Made by a program: the position numbers and the translations under genes. A stretch of 64,000 nt of DNA from Argentina anserina (lineage: Eukaryota; Streptophyta; Magnoliopsida; Rosales; Rosaceae). The notes beneath the pieces were generated by a model. The model had not been told where the DNA came from. It saw only the letters and a program-made list of their open reading frames with translations, and made no database searches. Shown here piece after piece: positions 35,201 through 46,165 of this stretch. Positions within the stretch are counted from its first letter, which is position 1; every line of letters starts with the position of its first letter. The stretch lies in NCBI RefSeq assembly GCF_933775445.1, contig NC_065875.1:16305555-16369554 (forward strand). Direction: 5' to 3'.

Positions 35201-38200
35201 AACCCGAAAACAGTCTAACTTTAGTCGTCGAATGATACTAAGCATGCTTTAAGATTATTAAAAACACTTAGAAACATACCGACGATTTATTTAATTACCA
35301 ACACATCTAAGTTAAAAGAGTTCTCGATTTCCGAACCTGACGGAAATCAGAACTATCGATTAGTATTAGTAGCCAAGTGATAACATTTTCACTAAGTTAC
35401 CTTTAGTTAAAAAGTAAAATGGTAAAAACTATTTAGTAAAATAGTAAAATATAACTTACAGTAAAAGTTAAACAAAGATAAAAATAGTAAAATGGTAACT
35501 TTCTACCATGAGTAAAAAGGTAATTTCACATATAAGTAAAACTGTAAAAATGTAACTCTGTAACAATAAAAACCAAGGATTTAACCCCGTTCTTCTCCGA
35601 TTAGTTATGGCCTAAAAATCCAATGCTAAAATCATCTCTATTCGATCCAATTCCAACATGCAACACAATTCCAAACTTCCCAACAATACAAACCAACCAA
35701 AATCACAAACTTTACAGAATAAGAAGTTGATTTACTACCTTATCGATCCTTCGAATTCAAATCGGAGCTTCTGCATTAATCTGTCCTTCCCATCGGTAGC
35801 TGCTACGCTTAAGCTTGCAGTTATTACTTTAGAGTTCCACAAATAGTCCCCCAATGGTTTGTAAAGTCACCTAAGCTCAAAGAATGGGTTTAAGTTCCAA
35901 CGGAAGGAATTGAAAAGAAATCGAGTCAGAACTTGAGGAATAGAACTGAGCTCACCTTTATAGAAATCTGATTATCAAAGACGTCGTTGATGCTTAGGAG
36001 GTCTTGACGGAGGGAGGTACGACGAAGGTAAACCTCGATGCCGACGTGATGGCAGTTTTTGCAGAAAAGAGGAACATTTGAATTAGATTATGATTCAAAG
36101 AACAAATAGTCAAATCAATCTAATAGAGATGAAAAAGGACTGCGTCTTACCATGAGAGGGTGGAGGAACTCGTTGGAGCTCCAAGTTTTGCCGTCAGTCT
36201 CTAATCCCAGGTGATGGAATTTGAATTCTAATAGATGATTTGGTACCACAGTTTTGAAGAGAAATGAGAGGCAATTTTGAGATGGTGGTGCATGTGGATA
36301 TCTGGCAAGGACGGCGGCGATGTGAGCTTGGCGGCGGAGGTGTGGTGGAGGTGGAAGGAGAGAGGTGTTCTCTTTATCTCTCTGTGTTGTCAAACAGAGA
36401 AGGAGACAATGAAAAGAGAGAGAGAGAGTGAAAAATTAAAGGAAGAAGAATTTGGGCCTAATCTTGGGCTCGGACCATTTGTCCAAGAAGAGATGAGTTT
36501 GGCTTTTTATAAAGCCTAGAACCAATTATTACGAATTGATCCAACGGTTGAAAAGCGACGATGTTAAATTGACCACTAGTGTTAAGTCACGTAAAATGAA
36601 TTTAGGTAGAAAATTTTAGAACAAAAGAAAATAATTTGTAAAATCACAGAAAAATAATTTCAAGCATCAAAAACACTCGTGGCGACGTGTAGTTTAATAT
36701 TAACGTATTAAACTACGTTATTCGACAAATGTTGATTAGTTAGTCTTAATATGTCGGTTAAACGAGATTAAAAATCTCAGGTATTACAATTATGATATAT
36801 CAAAGATGGGTCTGCATTCTGAATTCAGTATTCTAAGTTTTACATCTAGTTTATTGTTAACTTGAATTTGGTACAATTATGTTGGTTATTTGTAGTTTGC
36901 ATCTTCATAGATATCGTAGTATACACCTTAAATACTATGTTTCTGCTGGAATCTCTTCAAAATGGGTTTTCTAGATTAGGATATAAATTTTAGAAGTTAA
37001 TGGTTTCATCAGAAATTTCTCTATACATGTTTTAAACCTAGCTAGTCACTTTGCTACTAAAAAGTGAACATTTCGGTTGGGTATTTGAGGTTAGTGTCTT
37101 CACATATAAGATGCAATAGACTTCCTAATGATCATCTCAGTATTGAAGTATTTTGAAAAGCAGCTTTATAGATTAAAATATGATTTTTCGAATTAGAGGG
37201 TCTGCATTAGGAATAACTGCATTTGTATGACAGTTTGCTTCTTTGATCTCAATAACTTCTTTGTATCAACTTGTTTAATTTGATTACAAACTGAATTTAG
37301 ACATTCTTAGTTTTTTAACATAACATGTGGCATCATTTTCAGTATTTATTTGAATAGCTCTTGGCATAGTGAAAATAGTTTTATGTGTCAATTACATATG
37401 TACTTGGTAGTTATTTAGCCTGTCAAATGAACCTTAAGTAACATGAACTATTAACTACCATTTGCTTAGGACATGAACTGGGTTGTGTACTATATTCTTA
37501 GGATATAACCTTCATAGTAAAGTATGTTCTTAAGTCATAAAGTAATAGTGTGCTTTATGTGATTTGTGCTCGGTTTTTATTATATGCAGGAACATGTATT
37601 TATAACTTGGAATTCAGGTAGGGGGATCTGAGGAACCTATACTTACTTGCATTGTGTGAATATATGTTGGTTAACATGCTTGTTGTATGTTGCTTGTTTG
37701 GCTGAATATTTGATGTACACTTTTGATTTATCTATCATCAAGTGATGCATCATTATGCAAAGGCATGTGTAGATAAAGGTAGTTAAGGAAATATGAAATG
37801 AATATTTTGCTTAGTTGAGTCTATAATCTCACCATGTACCATGCACCCATGTATGTCCATGGTTATTGCACAATTAGTATAAGATGTGAAAGGGTAATTC
37901 GAGGATGGAGAAAAGAAAATGAACAAGATGACTAGCAAAAGAGGGTTAGGAGATTGATGTTTGGTGGAAGTTAGTTCATGTGGTTAAGTGTCATGAGTCA
38001 CCTTCTTGGTAAAATACATAGTATGAGAAGTATAGGCTAAGTGTAGTATTCTATGTGGATTAACTGGAGTAGAATGTGTATACATACATTATACATTGAT
38101 TGTTTGATTATCTTTGTTTGAGACGAATAGCTCCCTACTGAGCCGCAGGTTGCATGTGCTCACCCATTTATAGTCTTACATGTTTAAGCTGAGAACTACG

Positions 38201-38415
38201 AAGATTAGTGATCGAATGGGATTAGACTTAGTTGGTGTTGTAGGTGTGTAAACATCCTTAGTACTTTTGGGTTTTATGTATCCTTGTAATGAAATAATAA
38301 GTCAGTTTCTTTAAGATAGTGTCTTATTTTATTTGCAATTTCTTTAGTTTATTTTATTTTTAGCTCACACCTTGGGTCAGAAAAAAAAAACCTCTTTAAA
38401 AACCGGGTGTGATAT
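32241..38415. mobile_element. probable non-coding LTR-type (LARD-like) sequence, itself interrupted
   Basis: The left boundary TGTAACAACACGAAATTTTA and right boundary TTTAAAAACCGGGTGTGATA resemble plant gypsy LTR ends. However, I could not match a left LTR with a right LTR, nor find a target duplication. Repeated wording (GTTAGTGTCTTCACA at about 33817 and 37091; TGGAATCTCTTC/G nearby) suggests internal repeats split by a further insertion between about 33980 and 36788, whose right end reads AATCTCAGGTATTACA. No gag or pol protein is recognisable on either strand. Confidence 0.35.
33465..33555. repeat. short inverted repeat (hairpin)
   Basis: Arms of about 33 bases (AAATTCGTTGGTCAAATTTGA and the complement of TTAAACTTGACCAACGAAATT) are separated by a loop of about 20 bases. 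A transcript across it would fold into a stem. It sits in the non-coding retroelement DNA. Confidence 0.75.
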
Positions 38416-38705
38416 ATTGTACATCGTTCGATCTATTTGACCACTACATGTATAAATAATAAACAAATGGTGATTACCATCAATCAGTTCTTAGAATGAT
38501 CGAGGAGGTGAGAAGTCAACCGGGAAGAAGAACATAAAAGAAAAGAAAACTAAAATATAAATGTAAGGATGGTAAACTAAATTTCGTAAGTAAAAAAAAT
38601 AGAAATATGTAAAAACCAGAAAATATGACCCGATGATGTGATTATGCCACATCACATGCCACCTAAGGTGAGATTTAAGTGGTTCACTAAAAGATGGTTC
38701 ATTTA

Positions 38706-39285
38706 GCATTACTGGTAACTATTGATTGTAAAATTACACGACAACCCTCGGTCTTAAAGACAATTCAACGATCTCTTGCTATATATCACAAATAATGTTT
38801 TAAATATTTCAGAAGTCCCAAACTTGAAGTATATTTACCAGCACAACACGCACCCTATAATTAGCATTTTGATATTCTCATCACATATCTTCTAGGAGAT
38901 AGTGGGGGGCGAGCATATAATTACCATCTCGGCATGAATCTAATATATGACGTATATAATTTCTTTCTTCATAAAAATATTTTAAATTTATTTTAGCAAA
39001 TATAGCTTAAGTAGTATATGTAGCATTGTAGCAAGGACCATGAAGACATTTCAATCAAATACTGTTCTCTTCGTCTCTTCCCTCCATTCTCCGGTGACTA
39101 CGAATCAGGAAGAAGTCTCGCCGCATATTATAACATCGTCCTGCATTAAACCACGTGAGCACGCTCTCTATCTGAATTTCTAACTAATTGATCACAGTGA
39201 CACATACCTTGCATGAGCTGGTGGGTGATCCACGACGAAGAGTCCGAGCACTATTGTACTGTGACATTTAGTTTCGAGGCTTCTA
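38706..39285. other. intergenic DNA resuming the phylloplanin tandem unit
   Basis: There is no gene. From about 39170 it aligns with DNA near 25250, just left of the DSS1-carrying element. The empty-site sequence ACATTTAGTTTCGAGGC lies at about 39268-39284. Confidence 0.5.
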
Positions 39286-40360
39286 GCCCCGACTACATCT
39301 GATGTGTTCAATGATGGATCAGATAATCCATGAATAGTCAACTTGACAAGCTAGCTGAGCAAGGCATGCATTTAACACTATCGTCTTCTACTGTGATGGC
39401 ATGGCATGGGTGAACCACACATGGGGCCTCCTTATAGTTAATCTCTTCGTTTGCTATATGTGTGCGTGGGACATGCATGCATGTTTTTGTTTTCCAATTT
39501 CCGATCTAGATATCATGCAAGAATTAATGCTAGAGGTGATCTTGTTTAATGTTTAGTACGTGGTTAAGTGGAAGATACATGAATGACTCATTTTCCAATC
39601 TAGAGATCATGCATATATGAATGGTAAAAATTGATTTTGTATTAGGATTGACATCATGCATGAATGCTAGAATTGATTTTGTATTTGGATTAGTGGTTAA
39701 TTGTGATGATATCTTTCGTTTAATTACCTATGAAAAGATTTGAACCTGGAACCAATGTATGTACTATCCTACTTTATTGATTCGAGCTGCATCATGTTCA
39801 AGCCACCACTAAACAAAGTGATGCGAGTGTTTGTTTTCCTCATCTTTCACCGGCCGATAGATCAGAGCTAGGTAGAAACAAATGAAAGAAAAAAAGGCCT
39901 TTTTTTAAGAACGAAAAAAAAACATTTTATAGAAGAACATTTTAAGCATTGTGCGTCATTCGATTTCATATCACTGTAAAATTAAAATTGATGCGCCAAA
40001 AATCTTTATAAAAGAACATGATAAAATAAAGAAATGAGTGTAGAACAGATCGAGTTCAAACAACGTAGTCCTAATCTCAAGTCAAACTGTGAGAATCCTA
40101 AAACCGCTACCACCTCAAATTGAAATAAACTCTTCAGAATTCACCATGTCTTGCATCTTTATTCGAAAAACCATGTATTGCATCATCAATGGAGAGATTA
40201 ATATTTGTCTACTTCAGGGGTGATTCTATATTTTTAGGATCGATACGCCTTCATGCATTTGACTAAAAGAACGTAGCTTGGAACTGATCGGTTACTTTCT
40301 GGCAACAAACTCAACAATTGGTGGGTTAATTTGTTCGATCACATGACCCCTAGTGATTAA
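39286..40360. repeat. conserved non-coding block, copy B of the duplicated segment
   Basis: This is the direct-orientation paralogue of 26546-27400, with small local expansions (for example extra CTAGAGATCATGCATATATG-type repeats near 39600). It marks the downstream end of tandem unit 3. Confidence 0.75.
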
Positions 40361-40571
40361 GAAATGATGGTTTTTTGAGAATTGGGTTTTACAGCAGCTT
40401 CACCATAACCTTTAAATTCCACCGTGGAGCTTCAACCAAAACAAAAGACTTATTCTCCTCTTTAAACCATCCTTTATATTCACTGGATGATAGTTTGGGG
40501 TTCATACGGTTAAATTCAATCGCCCTTGTAGCATTTCTTATTGTGTGTGTATATATGTATATATATATTTG

Positions 40572-40858
40572 TAGAGACGGATCTTAGAGATGGCGTGCCC
40601 AGCATCAGTTGGGCAAGTTTAATCAGACCAGACTAAAATATTTTTTATGTTGGGTAGAAATAAGGGTTTCAACACTATCAATGATGCTATACCATATGAT
40701 AGCCAACATATTATTGATTTTTATGGACTAGTGTGTTGTATAAAAGTAGCTTGGATGATACCATAATAACAATAATTTTATTTCATTATAACAACATTAC
40801 TATATTTTGTTACTTTTTTGTTCGCTCACCTAATTTTTGGACACTAGATCCGTCACTG
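40572..40858. mobile_element. hAT-type MITE
   Basis: The ends TAGAGACGGATCT and the complement CAGTGACGGATCT form terminal inverted repeats. They are flanked by the octamers TATATTTG (40564-40571) and TATGTTTG (40859-40866), which match at seven of eight bases. 287 bp, non-coding. Confidence 0.85.
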
Positions 40859-41071
40859 TATGTTTGTCCTCAATTAATTCACAACTAAACTGAGGATTAG
40901 TTGAGATGTTTAGAAGTAATTGATGGTTAGTGAGACCCATTGTTTTGTCATATTTGAGCATATCGAGTGTATAGATTTTAGGTATGTATATAGTAAGTAA
41001 TTGTCAAAGTATCAATCTACATCAAGTTAATAATGTTGTTAGTTTAAGTTGATAGAGAGATTATCAACTCA

Positions 41072-41125
<54 letters not shown>

Positions 41126-42227
41126 CAAGATATATATAGCTATAACGTTGAAAAGTGAGTAACAAAAAGAAATTTTCAACTATTCCTCCACTTAATGGTT
41201 CTAATTGGAAATAATCTTATCTCATTATAGTGTAATAAATATATACGTTGTTGTGGCTCAAGTAAGATCTCGAGTTCGAAACTTTGTGGATGCAACACCA
41301 TGCGATAGGAGAGTCAACCCCTCTACGGAGACCGTCAAACACTCGGAATGGATGGCTTGTAAAGGGGTACGACTCCGATATGCCAAATCTTTTTTACAAG
41401 GAATAGATACGAAAGTCTTCCAGCTCTTGAAATGAAAAGTATTTCATTGATTAATTTAGGGAAAATTATAATATATATCAATGTATGTTATACATCTCAC
41501 ATACAACGAATAATATTATTTTGTGAGTGAGATCATAAAAATAACATTCTTTGTTAACCGTTGAATGAGATATATAACATACATTAATATACACTAGATT
41601 AATCCTTAATTTAACTCCCCAGCTGAAAACATATACAACTTTCTATATATCACTTGACCAGTCCTAAGTTCCTAACCCTAGCGAAAGAATCTCTATCGGA
41701 AACTTTGGGTTGCACGTTTAATTACAAAGTAATTGTGTAGCATTTATACATTTTTAAAGTCAATTTGTATTGATAATAACAAATTAACAACAGCTTTTGG
41801 CAGAGAGAGCCGTAAACATGACTCCAATATTTATTTCAAGGAGACATAGCAGGAGATGCAGCTGTAAGTTAGGATTGAGAGAAAAGCTTTAATTAATTGT
41901 AAGCTTGAAGTTGCAGTATAATAAGATATTTGGGACGGTACTAGTAGCTCGGCCCTGAGTCTGTCGCCCGACACGTAGCATATCCACCGAAACCATAAGT
42001 CAGGAGAATCTCTTGTAGAAGCTTTTGTTCTTCCCCAATTTTGTACGGTTGTGATTAGTACGTAATCAATTTTTCTTTTTACAATCTAACGGGTTAGTCT
42101 CATGCAAACAGATGTTAGGCCGCAAATAAGAGGACGCTGCAAGGTTACTACAAGAAATAGAGGCAGGATTTGAATTAAACCGGGTTAATTTTCATTTCAT
42201 AACTATGGATTATGATTTGATTGGGGT
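40859..42227. other. intergenic, no gene supported
   Basis: This contains the TA microsatellite at 41075-41120. A stretch near 41255-41290 (AAGATCTCGAGTTCGAAAC) has the look of a tRNA-derived B box and could be a SINE remnant, but no A box or tail was placed. A 76-codon frame over it is not convincing. Confidence 0.4.
41075..41120. repeat. (AT)23 microsatellite
   Basis: Forty-six bases of alternating AT without interruption. Confidence 0.95.
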
Positions 42228-43151
42228 CAGTGCGGATCAGGAGAGTATGGAGACTTGAATTTAATTAAATAAATAAGAATATTATAATGAAAAATCTCAA
42301 ATAATAATGAGTATTACCCCTCAAATATAATACACAAGTATAAACTAATTAAATTTAACTCTACGATTTGATAAATTTTTAAAATCCTCAATCACCACCG
42401 CATTTTTAATAGAATTAACATACTTCTTCTCAATGTGAAAGACCATGCAATAGTCAAGAAAATCATATTTCATCTTACTTATGAGTCTATTCTTAAGATA
42501 TTCATAATTAAAAATGTATTTTTCGTGGTTGTCGTAGACACTAGAATAGTTAAAACAAGACAAAACACCAGCAGAGCAATAGTAAGTTCTTAGCAACACT
42601 CAACAGACTACAAGGTTATAAACTTGTAATGGACTAACAACTAGATCCACATCCGTCATTGAATGATTCAATGATATCTACATATCATTCTATCTTGATT
42701 AGATTTCTCCAATTGCAGATTACCAGATTTCTCCCAATTTTTTAACCCTAAATGAGTAAAATATGTATTGATTGAATTGATTGAATTGCAATACTTACAT
42801 TAGGTTTGAATAGGATGACGGAGAGGATAGAGAACTCATAGGGATTTGATGTCCAATTCTAGGAGCTAAGAATTAAAAAGAGAATGAGTGGAGATTGGAG
42901 AACCATGCATGAACTCAAGGAGTGTCGAACATACCTCTTTTTACTCCCTCTCTGTTTTTTAATGTTTTAGAAAAGGAAAGACTAATAAGTATTTTGACAA
43001 TTTGAATCTGATTTTGGGCTAGGTTTTGTTTTTAGGTGGGCTTGAGTTGAGTCTTGAAATTATAGGTATAATAAGTACTACTATTTTTGTTTGCTCTAAG
43101 AATTTGGGAGGGACTTGAGTCTCCCGGCGCTGTACACTGGATCCGCGCCTG
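42228..43151. mobile_element. hAT-type non-autonomous element with perfect 8-bp target duplication
   Basis: The ends CAGTGCGGATCAGG and the complement CAGGCGCGGATCCAG are flanked by ATTGGGGT on both sides (42220-42227, 43152-43159). 924 bp; no transposase. The perfect duplication suggests a recent insertion. Confidence 0.92.
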
Positions 43152-44605
43152 ATTGGGGTCAATGGGTTGTTTTGGAACCATTTTGTGTTAATGAGTTGGG
43201 GGTGTAAAGGGAGTTGTAGTGTTTGAAAGGAGTTGCTAGTGCAAAATCTATCGAGTAAGTAACTAATATGATTGGCTAGTGAAATGCAAATAGATGATTT
43301 CTTGGCATGTAGTTGGATAACTAGAAAAAAATATCCCGGGCTACAACCTATACAGCCCTTAAGTATCCTCCATCTCTGGTTACTCCTGGTGAGGGAGATC
43401 CTAGATTCGAACCCCAGCTTATGAAAAATACCATTTGATGATGGGTCATACTTTAAATTGCTCCCAAACCCGGAGTAATAACTCACTCATGGAAACCATT
43501 TTCTAGATCAAAAGAAAAATTACCACCATCCGAGAAAGCAATCATCTTTGAAGTGTAAAAACCTTCATTTAACTCTTGATCAAGAGCAGTTTCTTACTCG
43601 TGGTTCTACACTTATTGTATTTTTCATTTTGAATGGAGCTGCTATTTCAATTAAATAAGAACTCTCGTAATTGTTTTCTAGCTAGATCATACGGTGATAT
43701 ATGATGAAGAAGAAAAATGATTGATATTTAACATTTCCTTGGCACGGAGATTAATGAAAAGTATGTTATGTATTGAATGTAAGAATGAAGGGAACTTGAG
43801 AAAACCATACAAGTGATTGGCTGAACTATAAGAATGATGGCAGATCCAAAACGTACTGCATGCAAGAAGATTGGGTTTCGGCTCACTTTTGGTATCCTGC
43901 CTTAGCTTTTTAATTTACATATAGTTTTTTTTTCTTATTTCCTTAGTTATGTTTTGGTTTTTCTTTGTATTGAGAACATGGAATTGTTGAGTAAGACTAG
44001 GCGAGCAATATATATCCAGTATGTGCACGGAAAATTGTCTTATCGGATGTAGGTAGACAATTAGTTTCTTATTTTATCAAATAATCGCAAAATTGTGTTA
44101 GTAAAGTGAAATGAGTAGCAACGAATTCATCATCCGAAGCCATCACAGTAGAAAAACTTGCACTATTAGCATATTCGCCTCGTTGTAATGTAATCAACCT
44201 TTTGTTATGTCACATCACATATCAAACAAAAAGAGCATCCACTTGAGTACCCTTTGTTACTTAGTTCATTTAGTAGGGACTAGAGCCGTCTGGTATCGAC
44301 ATTTCTCTACACACATTATAATTGCATTGTAGTTAGTTAAGACTTTAGAGTAAGGTAAAATGGTAAAACTATAGGCGATTCATCACTGGTAAGTAAGTAA
44401 CAATTTTCACTGAGATGAAACCATGCAAAGGTTGGGAGAGCCGGAGAGATGCCCCCTTCTTCTGGCGCACAGTGCCGTTTTGATAGAGATTCTTCTGCCG
44501 GAGCAAAGGGATAGGACCCTGCAAATATTTAGTGTTTCGTTTGTCTTCTTTTCTCTCACTTTTCTTAACCCATTGAGCAGTCAGTCTTCCACGTGCTCCT
44601 GGGGA

Positions 44606-44645
<40 letters not shown>

Positions 44646-44845
44646 CAGTCCACCTTACTTCTTCAACGCCATACATCTTTCATTATTATTATTTCCACCT
44701 CTGACCCCCACCTCCCTCTGCTCCCTTCTCTCTCTCAGAAGCCCTGCCCCATTATTGTTCTTCTTTGAGAATAATGCGGAAAGATCACCGCCTGTAATAA
44801 CAAGTATTTGCTTGGTTGATCAGGGGGTGTTAGCTCTGTTTGTTA
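43152..44845. other. intergenic and 5' leader of the 44846 gene
   Basis: A stretch at 43375-43425 (GATCCTAGATTCGAACCCC) resembles a tRNA-type B box, possibly a SINE scrap. From about 44400 the DNA becomes C/T-rich leader, with a pure CT tract at 44610-44642. No other gene. Confidence 0.45.
44610..44642. repeat. (CT)n microsatellite in 5' leader
   Basis: Uninterrupted CT, about 33 bases, about 200 bases before the start codon of the serine-rich protein gene. Pyrimidine tracts are frequent in plant leaders. Confidence 0.9.
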
Positions 44846-46165
44846 ATGATGGAAGGGATCAAAGGCTTGGGAGGAGGAGGAGGAGGAGGAGGAGGTAAGG
44901 TTGATGTTGGGGTTGGCAATGGCGAACAGATTGTTATACAGGATCAAGACATGGGTGATGGAATGCAGTGCAGTGACCATCCTTTCAGAAACAACCCAGG
45001 TGGGATCTGCGCTTTCTGTCTCCAAGAGAAGCTCGGCAAGCTCGTATCTTCTTCCTTCCCTCTCCCTGTTCGTAACTCCGCTTCTTCTTCATCTTCTCCT
45101 TCTTTTAGATCTGACATCACCGGCACGGCCAGTGCCGCCGGCGGTGTAAGTACTGTAGCCGGTCCTTCGTCGACCTCGCTGTCGCTATCGCTTTCTGTTC
45201 GGTCCAAACCAAACGGGGAGTCTTTTCATCACGACGAGTTTTACACACGGCGGGCAAGGATGTCGTTTCTCCTGGCCAGGAAGAAGAAGAAGGTGACTGC
45301 CAGTGGGTCTGAGAATAGTCACGGCCGCGCGGCGGATATGGTTTTTAAGAGGAGCAAGTCGACCACGACGCCGAGGAGGGGTCATTTCATGGATGCTGCT
45401 GATGAGTTTAGCCCCAGAAAAAGAAATGGGTTCTGGTCGTTTCTCTACCAACACCATCACCACCACAAAACTTCCAAGAAAATCGATAGCAAGAGCTTCC
45501 GAGACAACTCCAAGATATCTTCTTCCTCGTCTTTCGCATCTTCGGCGACAACAACTACAGCAGCTGGGAGGGACAAGTCTTTGGGTTCTTCTCTGAGGAA
45601 TAAAGCTGAGACCGAGGTTGAAGACGACAGCAGCCCCAACAGCCAAGCCACAGCCTCAGCTTCAGCCTCTTCGTTCGAGCGGAAGGTCTCCAGATCCAGA
45701 TCTGTGGGCTGCGGCAGCCGGAGCTTCTCCGGCGACTTCTTCGAGCGGATCTCGACAGGTTTCGGCGACTGCACTCTAAGAAGGGTCGAGTCTCAAAGAG
45801 AGGGCAAGCCCAAACACTCGTCATCTTCAGCGGTTCGCAACGGCGCCGAGCGTGTCAAATGTGGCGGGCTTTTTAGTGGGTTCATGATGACTTCATCTTC
45901 TTCATCCTCTTCGTCGTCCTCGTATTGGGTTTCCTCAGCCGAAGACATGAACGGGAAAGCAATGCCTGGTGGTCCCGGGGTTCTAGTCCACGGCGGCAGA
46001 AGCAGAAGCAGCTGGGGTTGGGCCTTCGCTAGCCCCATGAGAGCTTTCAGCAAAACGTCTTCGAAAGACGGGAAGAGGGACATTATTCGACAAGCCAATA
46101 CTTCAGATAAGAGCACCACCCCTAACCTGTCTGCAATTCCTTCCTTGCTATCTGTCAGAGGTTGA
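44846..46165 (+). CDS. plant-specific Ser-rich protein with OCTOPUS/DUF740-like N-terminal Cys/His motif
   Basis: This is a single-exon gene of 439 residues. The first ATG is 44846, with a second directly after; the frame is open further upstream but has no earlier ATG. After a Gly run coded by GGA repeats (9-17), the motif C42-x2-H45-P-x8-C55-x2-C58 lies in QCSDHPF...GGICAFCLQEKL. It resembles the N-terminal CDRHP...CxxC signature of plant DUF740 (OCTOPUS) polarity proteins. The middle is basic and low complexity (Ser runs, HHHHH). A later conserved-looking block SRSRSVGCGSRSFSGDFFER and GFGDCTLRRVESQRE occurs also in relatives that I remember only as uncharacterised. The C-terminal third holds SSSWGWAFASPMRAF. 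OCTOPUS proteins act at the plasma membrane in phloem. Function here is unproven; the protein is likely real given the long frame and the CT-rich leader. Confidence 0.7.
   Translation: MMEGIKGLGGGGGGGGGKVDVGVGNGEQIVIQDQDMGDGMQCSDHPFRNNPGGICAFCLQEKLGKLVSSSFPLPVRNSASSSSSPSFRSDITGTASAAGGVSTVAGPSSTSLSLSLSVRSKPNGESFHHDEFYTRRARMSFLLARKKKKVTASGSENSHGRAADMVFKRSKSTTTPRRGHFMDAADEFSPRKRNGFWSFLYQHHHHHKTSKKIDSKSFRDNSKISSSSSFASSATTTTAAGRDKSLGSSLRNKAETEVEDDSSPNSQATASASASSFERKVSRSRSVGCGSRSFSGDFFERISTGFGDCTLRRVESQREGKPKHSSSSAVRNGAERVKCGGLFSGFMMTSSSSSSSSSSYWVSSAEDMNGKAMPGGPGVLVHGGRSRSSWGWAFASPMRAFSKTSSKDGKRDIIRQANTSDKSTTPNLSAIPSLLSVRG

Larger units (their letters stand above)
31465..38705. mobile_element. large TIR-bounded composite element with nested insertions
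   Basis: The left end AAAATGAACCATCTTTT and the complement of the right end TAAATGAACCATCTTTT begin inverted arms. These continue imperfectly for over 100 bases and share CACTTTAGGTG/CACCTTAGGTG and GTGGCATAA(C/T)CAC. No clean target duplication was found. The 7.2-kb interior has no long open frame. It appears to be a Mutator-like element invaded by non-coding retroelement DNA. In the undamaged tandem unit this DNA is absent downstream of the phylloplanin gene. Confidence 0.5.

Noticed and set aside
41250..41300. tRNA gene or SINE suggested by CGAGTTCGAAAC
   Set aside because: Only a B-box-like stretch is visible; there is no A box, cloverleaf or tail, so neither call can be supported.
43375..43425. 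tRNA gene suggested by AGATTCGAACCCC
   Set aside because: No acceptor stem or anticodon arm can be drawn around it; at most a SINE scrap.
45185..45824. Several minus-strand frames opposite the Ser-rich gene
   Set aside because: They result from low-complexity, GC-rich coding DNA on the plus strand.
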